Shown: piece by piece, positions 19,205-27,615 of the stretch
Layout: every line of letters starts with the position of its first letter
How positions within the stretch are numbered: position 1 is the first letter of the stretch
Origin: Pinibacter sp031553495
GTDB lineage: Bacteria; Bacteroidota; Bacteroidia; Chitinophagales; Chitinophagaceae
Direction: 5' to 3'
NCBI GenBank assembly: GCA_031553495.1
Contig: JAVBLN010000042.1
Span: 38,747-102,746 of the forward strand
Length of the DNA stretch: 64,000 nucleotides
Notes under the pieces: model-generated
What the model saw: the letters and a program-made list of their open reading frames with translations, nothing else
Databases searched by the model: none
What the model was told of the DNA's origin: nothing
Made by a program: the position numbers and the translations under genes

Positions 19205-19274
19205 GTAACCGGCGGTAGTGCTACTATTAAGCATCGTTGTGTCACTCACTTGTACGGTTGGAATGCTATTGGGC
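19205..19274 (+). repeat. R70 copy 8
   Basis: Close to the consensus, type A, T-tract immediately before it. A strong terminator follows it, so it should be part of the PorT-like transcript. Confidence 0.95.
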
Positions 19275-19307
19275 AATGTGCAGTAGACCATCAACCAACA
19301 AACTAAT

Positions 19308-19342
19308 AAAAAGCGAACGGCAGAATGTAGCGTTCGCTTTTT
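19308..19342 (+). terminator. Terminator hairpin between the PorT-like gene and hflX
   Basis: AAAAAGCGAACG, 11-base loop, CGTTCGCTTTTT. Symmetrical, so it could work in both directions. Confidence 0.85.
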
Positions 19343-19349
19343 ATTTTTC

Positions 19350-19357
19350 TATTTTTG
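19350..19357 (+). promoter_or_regulatory. -7 element TATTTTTG for hflX
   Basis: Exact TAnnTTTG match 20 bases before the GTG start codon. Confidence 0.45.
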
Positions 19358-19377
19358 TTTATTAATAATCTACACGC

Positions 19378-20568
19378 GTGATTGATAAGAAAAACATTGT
19401 ACAGCAGGAAGAAAGAGCCGTGCTGGTAGGATTGGTATATAAGGAGCAAACCGAATTCCATGTGCAGGAATACCTGGATGAACTTGCTTTTTTGGCAGAA
19501 ACCGCAGGAGCCATAGCTATAAAGAGATTTATGCAAAAACTGCCGCACCCCGATAGCCGCACATTCGTTGGCAAAGGAAAACTGGAAGAAATAAAAGATT
19601 ATATTAATGGCAGGGATGTAACACTAGCGATTTTTGATGATGAACTGACGGGCTCGCAAATTACCAATATAGAAAAAGAACTGAGAGTAAAAACCATTGA
19701 CCGATCTGATCTTATACTGGACATATTTGCCCGCAGGGCCAAAACGGCGCAGGCCAAAACCCAGGTGGAGCTTGCACAATATCAATACCTGCTGCCACGC
19801 CTGAAAGGTATGTGGAGCCACCTAGAGCGGCAGGGCGGCGGCATTGGCACACGCGGCCCCGGAGAAACAGAAATTGAAACAGACCGCCGTATAGTAAAAG
19901 ATAAAATTTCACTATTAAAAAAGCGCCTGGCGGAAATTGATAAGCAGTCTTTTACACAACGAAAAGATCGCGGTGAATTCATTCGCGTAGCACTTGTTGG
20001 CTATACCAATGTGGGCAAGTCAACCATTATGAACCTGGTGAGCAAAAGTGATGTATTTGCCGAAAACAAACTTTTTGCCACGCTGGATACCACCACCCGA
20101 AAAGTGGTCTTTGAAACCACGCCGTTTCTTTTAAGCGACACGGTGGGCTTTATCCGCAAATTGCCACACCACCTGGTGGAAAGCTTTAAAAGCACACTGG
20201 ATGAAGTGCGCGAGGCAGATATTCTTTTGCATGTGGTTGACATCTCGCACCCGCAGTATGAAGATCAATTGGCGGTGGTGAATAAAACACTGCAGGATCT
20301 GAAAGCTTACGACAAACCGGTAATAACGGTTTTCAACAAAATGGACCAGTACGAGAAAAACACTTTTGATGAGTGGCTGGAAGATGGCGTGAAAGAGCAA
20401 CTGCTGATAGAACTAAAAGAACGCTGGGAACACGAAACGCAGGGCAACTGCGTGTTTATATCAGCCATTGAAAGAAAAAACCTGGATGGCCTTCGCAACA
20501 CTATATTAAGCAAAGTGCGGCAACTATACCGCATCAGGTATCCGTATAAAACGGAGTTTTTTTATTAG
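19378..20568 (+). CDS. hflX: GTPase HflX
   Basis: 396 residues. Ribosome-associated GTPase that splits stalled or hibernating ribosomes. The HflX domain carries the glycine-rich segment GGGIGTRGPGETEIETDRR at 153-171. G-domain motifs: GYTNVGKST at 208-216, DTVGF at 254-258 and NKMD at 320-323. The start codon is GTG, supported by the -7 element 20 bases upstream and by the normal family length. Confidence 0.95.
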   Translation: MIDKKNIVQQEERAVLVGLVYKEQTEFHVQEYLDELAFLAETAGAIAIKRFMQKLPHPDSRTFVGKGKLEEIKDYINGRDVTLAIFDDELTGSQITNIEKELRVKTIDRSDLILDIFARRAKTAQAKTQVELAQYQYLLPRLKGMWSHLERQGGGIGTRGPGETEIETDRRIVKDKISLLKKRLAEIDKQSFTQRKDRGEFIRVALVGYTNVGKSTIMNLVSKSDVFAENKLFATLDTTTRKVVFETTPFLLSDTVGFIRKLPHHLVESFKSTLDEVREADILLHVVDISHPQYEDQLAVVNKTLQDLKAYDKPVITVFNKMDQYEKNTFDEWLEDGVKEQLLIELKERWEHETQGNCVFISAIERKNLDGLRNTILSKVRQLYRIRYPYKTEFFY

Positions 20569-20602
20569 TATTCAGAAAGTTAAAAAAAACTTTATGGAAT
20601 TA

Positions 20603-20632
20603 TTTGTTGGAATGCATAAATCCCTATTTTTG
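20603..20632 (+). promoter_or_regulatory. Promoter of tRNA-Asn
   Basis: TTTG at 20603-20606, an 18-base spacer and TATTTTTG at 20625-20632. Same geometry as the other tRNA promoter in the window. Confidence 0.75.
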
Positions 20633-20651
20633 CAACCCCAAGACGGGAAAT

Positions 20652-20725
20652 TCCTCCTTAGCTCAGTTGGTTAGAGCATCTGACTGTTAATCAGAGGGTC
20701 GCTGGTTCAAGTCCAGCAGGGGGAG
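20652..20725 (+). tRNA. tRNA-Asn (GUU)
   Basis: 74 bases. The acceptor stem TCCTCCT pairs with AGGGGGA, discriminator G. The anticodon loop CTGTTAA gives GUU. T-arm GCTGG-TTCAAGT-CCAGC. CCA is not encoded. Confidence 0.97.
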
Positions 20726-20734
20726 CTGAAAATC

Positions 20735-20772
20735 AAGCGATTATGAAATACACAATCATAATCGCTTTTTTA
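20735..20772 (+). terminator. Terminator of tRNA-Asn
   Basis: AAGCGATTATGA, 9-base loop, TCATAATCGCTT and a T-run. Confidence 0.9.
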
Positions 20773-21152
20773 TTTAGCCAACAATTTAGGCAACAAATTT
20801 CAGATCAATTAAAGTAATTGCTGATAAGATAGCAAGCTTTAACGTTAGCTAACTTTGCAGGTGTTCCGCTGTTCTTTCTTTTTTCCGTACGCTGCCACGG
20901 TTAGTGTTTCGCATAGCCTTTTACGTTAGCTTCGCCAACAGCTATTTTGTTACCGGCATTTGTAACTCCGGTTGGGCATCGTTGCGTCGCATTACGTTCA
21001 TCGGTAGTAATGCTATTGAGCGGTGGGGTTTAATGGCTAAGAGTTTCATTAGTTGTTGGTGTGCCTTCTCACAGGGCCGCCCTACACACGCAACAACGGC
21101 AACTCCCGAACACAGCAAGGAACTAAATGAAGCTCTTATTCGTTTGCTGTTG
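20773..21152. other. Gap with R70 copy 9
   Basis: No gene seen. Contains the palindrome GTTAGCTAAC at 20844-20853, R70 copy 9 (type C), and about 120 bases of GC-richer sequence of unknown meaning before the protease gene. Confidence 0.6.
20949..21023 (+). repeat. R70 copy 9 (type C)
   Basis: Rare middle GCGTCGCATTACGTTCATC and outer part GTTACCGGCATTTGTAACTC. Nearly identical, in inverted orientation, to copy 10 on the other side of the protease gene. Confidence 0.9.
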
Positions 21153-22361
21153 CTAATCTCTTTGATCTTCGCTCTTGTCTATGGGGATCACTATTGTCAG
21201 CGGTTTTTTGTTGCGTATCACTTCAAACACTAATGTATCTTTTTTATAAAACTCCTCCCTCTGTTCCCAGGTGATGTCCTTAAACGGTATCCCGTTTACT
21301 TTTACCATCTCATCTCCGGCTTTTAAGCCCGCTGTTTTAAAATAGTTCTTATCGTAATCTGCCACCAGTTTTACAATGATCTTTCCAGCAGGATTTGTAT
21401 CGGTAGAAAAATGAAACCTCCCTACATTTGAACGAACCAGTCGTTTGTACTGCTTTACAGGCTGCAGGCCTACTATGCGGTTCCTCAAATCAAAAAATAC
21501 ATTAAACCGCTTTAAGAAATTAAGCCCTATTGCGTAGAATCCGTATGGCGGTTCGGAAACGGTATAAATACACAGGGAATCTATATTAAAACTGTTGAAC
21601 GCCGTAGCTTTTACAGTATATCTCTTTCTGTATAAATCCATATAAGGTATCCAAGCCGCACCCGGCTTCTTATCAAAAATATTGACCTCCGGGGCCGGTG
21701 CCACAATTGCCATATCCTGGGGCATTCCTGTATCAATTAAGAATGGTTTATTGATTGTTAGGGTATCGCCATTGTCGAACTTTATTTGTACCGGGAATAC
21801 TATCCAATTATAAATATCATTATGCATCGGAAAGGTGTAACAATCACTTGGAAGTTGGAAAGAACTGTCAGAATGGACTTCCAGGTAATTATGATCAAAA
21901 TTTAATTCCCAAACACTTTTCCGGTCTTTTGCAGGTATGCCAAACAGTCCTTTTTCAGGGCCGATTATTTTGCTCCAGTCCAGAACCTGTAATGTGTCAA
22001 ATTCTATTTTGGTATTGCCTATTTTGAAATTGTTGGAAAACGGATGTAAATAGGCCGAAGTTTTTGAATAAGACCAGGCATGGGTTTGGATGAATGGCTT
22101 AACCGTATCGGTATACTTAAGACCGGGATGAGCGGCCACAAAAGAAGAATCTATCATAAGAGCATTAATACCCCGCAATCCTGAATCAAACATCATGTTC
22201 GCGGTTATACTATCATCAATTGTTACAGGTATTTCAATTTTCCTGTCCAAAGGTTCGGGAAAGTAAAAATATACACGGTTACTCTCTGATTTTTGAGCGC
22301 AGGCAGTAAAAGCAATGCTTAGTGTTATGAAGAAAATAAAATAACAGGTTTTGTTGTTCAT
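21153..22361 (-). CDS. Retropepsin-like aspartic protease with C-terminal PDZ domain
   Basis: 402 residues. Lipoprotein-like signal ending in FTAC (Cys about 21), so exported. Two aspartic-protease-like motifs: FDSG (MMFDSGLRG, about 57-65) and IDTG (FLIDTGMPQ, about 200). A PDZ domain occupies about 340-400 (GLKAGDEMVKVNGIPFKDITW). Two-lobed periplasmic proteins of this kind are common in Bacteroidota, and their substrates are mostly unknown. The gene is bracketed by the matched inverted R70 pair 9/10. Confidence 0.75.
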   Translation of the reverse strand: MNNKTCYFIFFITLSIAFTACAQKSESNRVYFYFPEPLDRKIEIPVTIDDSITANMMFDSGLRGINALMIDSSFVAAHPGLKYTDTVKPFIQTHAWSYSKTSAYLHPFSNNFKIGNTKIEFDTLQVLDWSKIIGPEKGLFGIPAKDRKSVWELNFDHNYLEVHSDSSFQLPSDCYTFPMHNDIYNWIVFPVQIKFDNGDTLTINKPFLIDTGMPQDMAIVAPAPEVNIFDKKPGAAWIPYMDLYRKRYTVKATAFNSFNIDSLCIYTVSEPPYGFYAIGLNFLKRFNVFFDLRNRIVGLQPVKQYKRLVRSNVGRFHFSTDTNPAGKIIVKLVADYDKNYFKTAGLKAGDEMVKVNGIPFKDITWEQREEFYKKDTLVFEVIRNKKPLTIVIPIDKSEDQRD

Positions 22362-22371
22362 GGCATGAGAT

Positions 22372-22920
22372 TTATATTTTGGCTCCTATGACATTAAACC
22401 TACCGCTCCATAGCATTACTACCGATGAACGTAATGCGACGCAACGATGCCCAACCGGAGTTACCAATGCCGGTAACAAAAAAATAATGCAATTTGCTAT
22501 TAGTAAGGCACAAGCCGGGCTAGCACGCTTGCGCCAGGGTGGTGGAATTGCTACATCCCGCAACTTTGCGTGAATGCAATTTTCACTATAGATATATACC
22601 ATCCGAAATGCCGGCAGGTAGCACTCTTTTAAATAAAAAACGCGTAAACGGCTACTCCAATAGCGTAAAAAGAACAGGGCAGCTCCGGCAACAATTATGT
22701 ATGCAGGCGAAAGATCAATGGCATGAGAGAGAAAGTTTTTCATCGAACAATTTTTCATTAGGAACAGGCAAATCATAACAATAGCGGTTATATGAAGATA
22801 TGAGTAACAAGCCGATAGAAAAATATGATCTTTGTCATATTTTTCTATGTTTTTGATGTAAGATCCTTCATAATCTAATATTTTGCGTATTACAAAAATT
22901 GACCTGATATTTGCAGTCAT
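22372..22920 (-). CDS. Doubtful small membrane protein whose end is repeat-derived
   Basis: Open frame of 182 codons. The first about 105 residues look plausible as protein (two hydrophobic segments, ITAIVMICLFLM and AYIIVAGAALFFL). The last about 30 residues (from VTPVGHRCVALRS) are translated from R70 copy 10. Either a real short membrane gene lost its own end to the repeat, or the frame is open by chance. No family recognised. Confidence 0.3.
   Translation of the reverse strand: MTANIRSIFVIRKILDYEGSYIKNIEKYDKDHIFLSACYSYLHITAIVMICLFLMKNCSMKNFLSHAIDLSPAYIIVAGAALFFLRYWSSRLRVFYLKECYLPAFRMVYIYSENCIHAKLRDVAIPPPWRKRASPACALLIANCIIFLLPALVTPVGHRCVALRSSVVMLWSGRFNVIGAKI
22403..22477 (-). repeat. R70 copy 10 (type C)
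   Basis: Inverted partner of copy 9 with very few differences over about 75 bp. The T-tract (A-run on plus) lies at its outer end. Confidence 0.9.
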
Positions 22921-23116
22921 TTTTAACCTTTTTACCTGATCAACTTTTGAATGTAATATTCAGAAATTGAAATTAATACAACCCGGTATGCCTAAACCAA
23001 AAACTAATTTGCTCAAAAGGCTTATCTATAGCCTCTTTCGTATGCACCTTTGCAAAACAGCAATTTACAGCAGTTACGTTTCTCCATACTACATATTTTA
23101 TCAAGACGCAGTCGTT

Positions 23117-23140
23117 CATACAACTCAAATGAGTTGTATG
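23117..23140. promoter_or_regulatory. Palindrome upstream of the response regulator
   Basis: Perfect 11-bp arms CATACAACTCA and TGAGTTGTATG separated by AA, about 74 bases before the ATG. No T-run follows, so an operator is likelier than a terminator. Candidate binding site for the LuxR-type regulator itself. Confidence 0.45.
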
Positions 23141-23213
23141 GTGGCAAAAAAAATATTTGCAATTACTAACGGCAAAAAACAACCGATTTTTCAAAAGTAA
23201 AATCCCACTCCCT

Positions 23214-23849
23214 ATGACCAGGCTAACTATCTTAATTGCAGATGATCATAAACTGATCCGCGAAACATGGAGTTATATTTTAAACAACGACGCCCGCTTT
23301 GAAGTGGTGGCGGAGTGCGGCGACGCGCAAACGGCCGTAGAAATGGCCCGGCTGAAACGCCCAAACATTGTTTTAATGGATATTAACATTAGCCCGTTTA
23401 CTGGCTTCGAAGCCACAGAAAAAATCAGGAAACTGTCCCCGGCATCAAAGATCATTGGCGTATCAATGCATTCACAACCGGCTTATGCAAAAAAAATGTT
23501 GCAGATGGGCGCTACCGGTTATATAACAAAAAATTCTTCCTGCGATGAAATGTTCAAAGCTATTATTGAAGTGTACAAAGGAATCAGGTATATATGCGAT
23601 GAAATTAAAAACATCATTTCTCAACAAATGCTGGATGAAAATGATAATGAGCCAAGCATACATTCACTTACAAACAGGGAAGTGCAAATTATAAACTACT
23701 TACGCAAAGGCGATTCTTCCAAAGAAATTGCTGACACGCTCAATATATCTCTTAAAACCGTGGAAGTGCACCGGCACAACATTCTGAAAAAACTTCGCTT
23801 GAAAAATACTGCCGCGTTAATAAACTTTATTAATAACAGCGGGAGTTAG
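23214..23849 (+). CDS. NarL/FixJ-type response regulator (orphan)
   Basis: 211 residues from the ATG at 23214; a longer frame from an upstream TTG would add an unlikely leader. Receiver domain about 4-120 with acidic pair D10/D11, phosphoacceptor D56 (IVLMDINIS), Ser84 and Lys106. LuxR-type HTH about 150-205 (LTNREVQIINYLRKGDSSKEIADTLNIS, KTVEVHRHNILKKL). No sensor kinase lies nearby. The stop TAG runs into a GGCAGTA heptad array. Confidence 0.9.
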   Translation: MTRLTILIADDHKLIRETWSYILNNDARFEVVAECGDAQTAVEMARLKRPNIVLMDINISPFTGFEATEKIRKLSPASKIIGVSMHSQPAYAKKMLQMGATGYITKNSSCDEMFKAIIEVYKGIRYICDEIKNIISQQMLDENDNEPSIHSLTNREVQIINYLRKGDSSKEIADTLNISLKTVEVHRHNILKKLRLKNTAALINFINNSGS

Positions 23850-23935
23850 TGATGAGTGGGCAGTAGGCAGTGGACAGGGGTCAGTAGAGAAATCATAATT
23901 CAGAAGACAGAAAACAGAAGGCAGTAAAAAGTTGA
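23850..23935 (+). repeat. Heptad array after the response regulator
   Basis: GGCAGTA, GGCAGTG, GACAGGG, GTCAGTA and then weaker CAGAAGA-like units, starting at the TAG stop codon. Confidence 0.85.
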
Positions 23936-24342
23936 AACGCCACTTTATTGCTAATGCAACAGTATACTGCTGCAAGGCTACAAGCTTTGCAGGGCATATG
24001 TTATAAACGAGATATCAATGAGGATCAGTCTAATCAGTGTCATCTGCGTGCCATTTGCCAGAGGCATTACAATAATTCAATGAGGTTTTTTGTAGTGCTT
24101 CAACCGATTGCATAATAAAGTAAGCATTTACACCTATGCCTGTGTAAATAATACATTTATTCAGAGGAAATTATTATCCGCTTAGTTGAAAAAACTGAAA
24201 ATTACTTGCAATTTCAATGCCCAAACCCTAAATGCGATAAAGTCCGGTATCCAATGATTATGAGAAACCAGTAGTCCAAATACTTGAAAGTCCAAATGAT
24301 CCAATTATCCGAAAAATCTCTTTCAGTAATCCTGTTGGAACA

Positions 24343-24374
24343 CCCCCCAAGCCTATGAGACTAGGGGGTTTTTT
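24343..24374 (+). terminator. Terminator-like hairpin
   Basis: CCCCC and GGGGG arms with a loop of about 15 bases, followed by TTTTTT. Confidence 0.45.
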
Positions 24375-24402
24375 ATTTCCACAACATCCCTATACTCTTC
24401 AC

Positions 24403-24430
24403 CCGGCATATTCATAATGCCGGTTTTTTT
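24403..24430 (+). terminator. Terminator-like hairpin
   Basis: CCGGCAT, 7-base loop, ATGCCGG, TTTTTTT. Strong, but the nearest upstream gene ends more than 550 bases away. Confidence 0.7.
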
Positions 24431-24493
24431 ATTTGGTATATTTACGATGCGCTTAATCATAGTCCGATAATATTAACAACAATTATACCAGCT

Positions 24494-25186
24494 TTGAAAA
24501 AATTTCAGTCAAATAAAATTATTTCTTTCCATGAAAACTTATACTTACCTGAACGAATACCCGAAAATATTGAAATCCTATTTCCACAAAAAGATAAGGA
24601 AGTAAAAAGAGTAATAAAAGCCTTTTTTAAAAAGTATTATAATGATAACAATCCGCGCAGTTTTATCATTGGTATCAATCCGGGCCGTTTCGGAGGCGGC
24701 ATAACCGGCATCAACTTTACGGCGCCCCGGCAGTTGACAGAAAACTGCGGCATACCTCACTCATTTAAAATGCAATCAGAGCTTTCAGCAGAGTTTGTGT
24801 ATGAAGTGATTGAAGCTTTTGGCGGATGTGATATTTTTTACAAACGGTTTTATGTTACAGCGGTTAGTCCGCTTGGCTTTGTGAAAAACGGTATCAATTT
24901 AAACTATTATGACGATGCCGCTTTGAAAGAAGCCATAAAGCCATTCGCAATTGAAATGCTGCAAAAACAAACATCTATTATACAATCCAATTCTCGAAAA
25001 TGTATTTGTCTCGGCGAGGGAAAAAATCTCGCATTTCTAAACATCCTTAACCGGCAACAACACTTTTTTACCGAAATTTTCAAACTGCCTCACCCAAGAT
25101 TTATTATGCAGTATAAACGAAAATCAAAAGGTTCGTATGTGCGTCAGTATGTAGATGCATTGAAGAAAATAAGTGAGCATGATTAA
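24494..25186 (+). CDS. SMUG2-like uracil-DNA glycosylase
   Basis: 230 residues. Removes uracil and related lesions from DNA. Motif I is GINPGRFGGGITGINFT at 60-76, the SMUG version of the uracil-pocket loop, and the second motif LPHPR at 198-202 corresponds to the SMUG HPSPR segment. This resembles the SMUG2 branch described in Pedobacter. The only available start is TTG at 24494, with no in-frame ATG before motif I. Confidence 0.8.
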   Translation: MKKFQSNKIISFHENLYLPERIPENIEILFPQKDKEVKRVIKAFFKKYYNDNNPRSFIIGINPGRFGGGITGINFTAPRQLTENCGIPHSFKMQSELSAEFVYEVIEAFGGCDIFYKRFYVTAVSPLGFVKNGINLNYYDDAALKEAIKPFAIEMLQKQTSIIQSNSRKCICLGEGKNLAFLNILNRQQHFFTEIFKLPHPRFIMQYKRKSKGSYVRQYVDALKKISEHD

Positions 25187-25229
25187 ATTCGGCTTACATA
25201 AAAATTGAATTTTACTTTTTGGGTAGTCA

Positions 25230-25293
25230 GCCGCATATCCCTGATCAGGCTTCGGTTGTGTCACTCACTTGTGCGGTAGTAATGCTATTGAGC
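25230..25293 (+). repeat. R70 copy 11
   Basis: Type A middle and intact second direct repeat. The first direct repeat is replaced by a CCCTGATCAGGC sequence like that in type B copies. Followed by heptads and then an inverted R70 end fragment. Confidence 0.8.
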
Positions 25294-25357
25294 GAGTGAT
25301 GAGTTTTGAGTTATGGGTTTTGAGTGAGCTCTAAAGCATTTCAGATTTCAAATCTGG
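25294..25357 (+). repeat. Heptad array
   Basis: GAGTTTT, GAGTTAT, GGGTTTT, GAGTGAG units, then CAGATTTCAAATCTGG, a short palindrome. Confidence 0.75.
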
Positions 25358-25380
25358 CAGCAGCACTACCGCCGGTCCCA
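25358..25380 (-). repeat. Isolated R70 outer-end fragment
   Basis: Only the outer end (GGGACCGGCGGTAGTGCTGC on the minus strand) is present, inverted to copy 11 and adjacent to the kbl terminator. It supports the idea that R70 ends define cassette boundaries. Confidence 0.8.
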
Positions 25381-25405
25381 CAAAAAAAGGGAGCTATTGC
25401 TCCCT
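25381..25405 (-). terminator. Terminator of kbl
   Basis: Minus strand GGGAGC, loop AATA, GCTCCC, TTTTTTT. The T-run is the T-tract of the neighbouring R70 end fragment. Confidence 0.85.
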
Positions 25406-25428
25406 CCTCATATTGTAAAGTGATTCGT

Positions 25429-26616
25429 TTATTTTAACACACCCAACTCTTTGCCCACTTTGGTAAAGGCGGCAATAGCCTTATCGAGGTGGTGTTGTTC
25501 GTGGGCTGCGCTAAGCTGCACGCGAATGCGGGCCTGACCTTTTGCCACTACCGGGAAGAAAAATCCAATAACATACACGCCTTCCTCTAAAAGCTTTGCG
25601 GCAAATTGTTGTGCTACCACTGCATCGTACAGCATAATGGGCACAATGGGGTGATCGCCGGGCTTGATATCAAAACCGGCTGCGGTCATTTTTTCACGGA
25701 AATATTTTGTATTGTTTTCAAGTTTATCTCTTAGCTCAGTGGTTTCTGTAAGCAGGTTGAGCACGGCTATAGAAGCCCCAACTATAGATGGCGCTACCGT
25801 ATTGGAAAACAAGTAAGGCCTGCTGCGCTGGCGAAGCATTTCAATTATTTCTTTTCTGCCACTGGTAAATCCGCCGCTTGCACCACCTAAGGCTTTGCCC
25901 AATGTGCCGGTAATAATATCTATACGGCCCATCACATTGCGGTATTCGTGCGTGCCGCGGCCTGTTTTACCAATAAATCCGGAAGAGTGACATTCGTCCA
26001 CCATTACAATAGCATCGTATTTATCCGCCAGGTCACATATTTTATCGAGTTGCGCGATAGTGCCGTCCATACTGAAAGAGCCATCTGTAACGATAATGCG
26101 ATTGCGCAGGTTTTGCGATTCTTTCAGCATTTCCTCAAGGCTTTCCATATTGTTGTGCTTGTAGCGAAAGCGTTGCGCTTTGCACAGGCGAATACCATCT
26201 ATAATGGAAGCGTGATTCAGCTCGTCGCTTATAATGGCATCCTGTTCGTTGAACAATGGTTCGAACACTCCGCCATTGGCATCGAAAGCCGCGGCGTACA
26301 GTATGGTATCTTCAGTTCCCAAAAATTCGGCGATCTTTTTTTCCAGCTCTTTATGAATATCCTGCGTGCCGCAGATGAAACGTACGCTGCTCATACCATA
26401 TCCGTGAGAATCAATGGCTTTATGAGCAGCTTCTATCACTTTGGGGTGCGCTGATAATCCAAGATAATTGTTAGCGCAAAAATTTAATACGGTATTGCCA
26501 TTTACCTGTATTTCAGCGCCTTGTTCGCTGGTAATTACTCTTTCGCTTTTAAAAAGACCGGCATTCTTAATTTCATTAAGTTCCGAGGCAATGCGATTTA
26601 CAAATTTTTGGTTCAT
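25429..26616 (-). CDS. kbl: Glycine C-acetyltransferase (2-amino-3-ketobutyrate CoA ligase)
   Basis: 395 residues, normal length. PLP-dependent alpha-oxoamine synthase that cleaves 2-amino-3-ketobutyrate with CoA into glycine and acetyl-CoA in threonine breakdown. PLP lysine at K241 in TGTLGKALGG; D207 and H210 in VDECHSSG; NNYLGLS at 49-55; GYGMSSVRFICG at 72-83. Serine palmitoyltransferase, a close relative important in sphingolipid-making Bacteroidota, is an alternative, but the fit to Kbl is very good. No tdh gene is nearby. Confidence 0.85.
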   Translation of the reverse strand: MNQKFVNRIASELNEIKNAGLFKSERVITSEQGAEIQVNGNTVLNFCANNYLGLSAHPKVIEAAHKAIDSHGYGMSSVRFICGTQDIHKELEKKIAEFLGTEDTILYAAAFDANGGVFEPLFNEQDAIISDELNHASIIDGIRLCKAQRFRYKHNNMESLEEMLKESQNLRNRIIVTDGSFSMDGTIAQLDKICDLADKYDAIVMVDECHSSGFIGKTGRGTHEYRNVMGRIDIITGTLGKALGGASGGFTSGRKEIIEMLRQRSRPYLFSNTVAPSIVGASIAVLNLLTETTELRDKLENNTKYFREKMTAAGFDIKPGDHPIVPIMLYDAVVAQQFAAKLLEEGVYVIGFFFPVVAKGQARIRVQLSAAHEQHHLDKAIAAFTKVGKELGVLK

Positions 26617-26639
26617 TGCTTTTTCATGTTTGATTATAT

Positions 26640-26647
26640 CAAAATTA
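26640..26647 (-). promoter_or_regulatory. -7 element TAATTTTG for kbl
   Basis: Exact TAnnTTTG match 23 bases before the kbl ATG. Confidence 0.45.
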
Positions 26648-26752
26648 GGGAATACTTGTAGCTGTAAATTTCTGATTTTGTTATGAAATAAAATCTTAAT
26701 TTAATTGTAACCTTTTTTATGTACCTTCGTAATACTTCTAAAACTAAGCGTT

Positions 26753-26956
26753 ATGAAACCATTAGCCGTTTACAAGCTGTTCTTTTTACTGATAATTCTT
26801 AGCGCTTCACTTATTTTATTTGCCTACAATTATAAAGAAAAGGCAGAAATAGAAGAATGCTCTGAAAGCGGTAAAAAAAATTGTATCGACAAAAAAACCG
26901 ATAGCGAATTCATTATACTTGAATCAATTGTAGATCGCTTAACTGCATCAAATTAA
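26753..26956 (+). CDS. Small single-pass membrane protein, unknown function
   Basis: 67 residues. One N-terminal hydrophobic helix (about 8-25, YKLFFLLIILSASLILFAY) followed by a charged tail with two Cys (EECSESGKKNCIDKK). A clear ATG and a strong terminator 40 bases after the stop support a real small gene with its own transcript. No family recognised. Confidence 0.6.
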   Translation: MKPLAVYKLFFLLIILSASLILFAYNYKEKAEIEECSESGKKNCIDKKTDSEFIILESIVDRLTASN

Positions 26957-26994
26957 TATAAGATTTATTTCATCCCTACTCAAATCAAAATAAC

Positions 26995-27017
26995 AACCAG
27001 CTTCGGCTGGTTTTTTT
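26995..27017 (+). terminator. Terminator of the small membrane-protein gene
   Basis: ACCAGC, TTCG tetraloop, GCTGGT, then seven T. Confidence 0.9.
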
Positions 27018-27106
27018 ATAAATTTACTTTGCACTGTAACATTTTAACTGTCCTTACGTACAACAATTAATTACATAACAAATCCCCCATTGCTCAGCAC
27101 CTGTTT

Positions 27107-27592
27107 ATGACGGATAAAGACTATAACAATTGTGTAAGAAATTATGCCGATAACGTGTTCAGGTTTATCGTCAAAAATCTTCGTCATGAGGAGGATGCAA
27201 GAGATGTGGTGCAATCGGCTTTTGAAAAACTTTGGAAGAACAGGTACGAAATTGATGTGGAAAAATGCAAATCATATCTTTTTACCATCGCCTATCATCA
27301 AATGATCGATCATATAAGAAAAGTGAAAAGAATACATTTGAAAGATACTTTTAATGATGAGGAGAAAGTAGTAAACAGACCATCGAACAATCTTAAAAAA
27401 ATACTGGAAGAGGCTTTGTCGCGATTGAATGAAACACAAAGAAGCCTTGTACTTCTTAAAGATTATGAAGGTTATTCGTATGAAGAAATTGGCACTATTA
27501 CCAACTTGAGTGAAAGCCAGGTGAAAGTATATTTACACAGAGCACGTATTTTATTGAAAAACTATTTGGTGAGTCCACAAAATGTTTTATAA
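27107..27592 (+). CDS. ECF-type RNA polymerase sigma factor
   Basis: 161 residues. Sigma region 2 about 8-75 (NVFRFIVKNLRHEEDARDVVQSAFEKLWKN, YLFTIAYHQMIDHIRK) and region 4 about 98-155 (LNETQRSLVLLKDYEGYSYEEIGTITNLSESQVKVYLHRARILL). Followed after 23 bases by a membrane anti-sigma-like protein and then an outer-membrane barrel, so probably a signal-responsive sigma/anti-sigma pair. Confidence 0.9.
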   Translation: MTDKDYNNCVRNYADNVFRFIVKNLRHEEDARDVVQSAFEKLWKNRYEIDVEKCKSYLFTIAYHQMIDHIRKVKRIHLKDTFNDEEKVVNRPSNNLKKILEEALSRLNETQRSLVLLKDYEGYSYEEIGTITNLSESQVKVYLHRARILLKNYLVSPQNVL

Positions 27593-27615
27593 CACTCACC
27601 TTTAACAAGAAGAAA

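Larger units (their letters stand above)
23850..24493. other. 644-base gap with heptads, a reading-frame remnant and two terminators
   Basis: No convincing gene. A heptad array lies at 23850-23935. An open stretch of 40 codons without a start codon at 24152-24274 encodes FQCPNPKCDK, which looks like a zinc-ribbon remnant. Two terminator-like hairpins follow at 24343-24374 and 24403-24430 without a gene between them, so a small RNA is possible. Confidence 0.5.
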
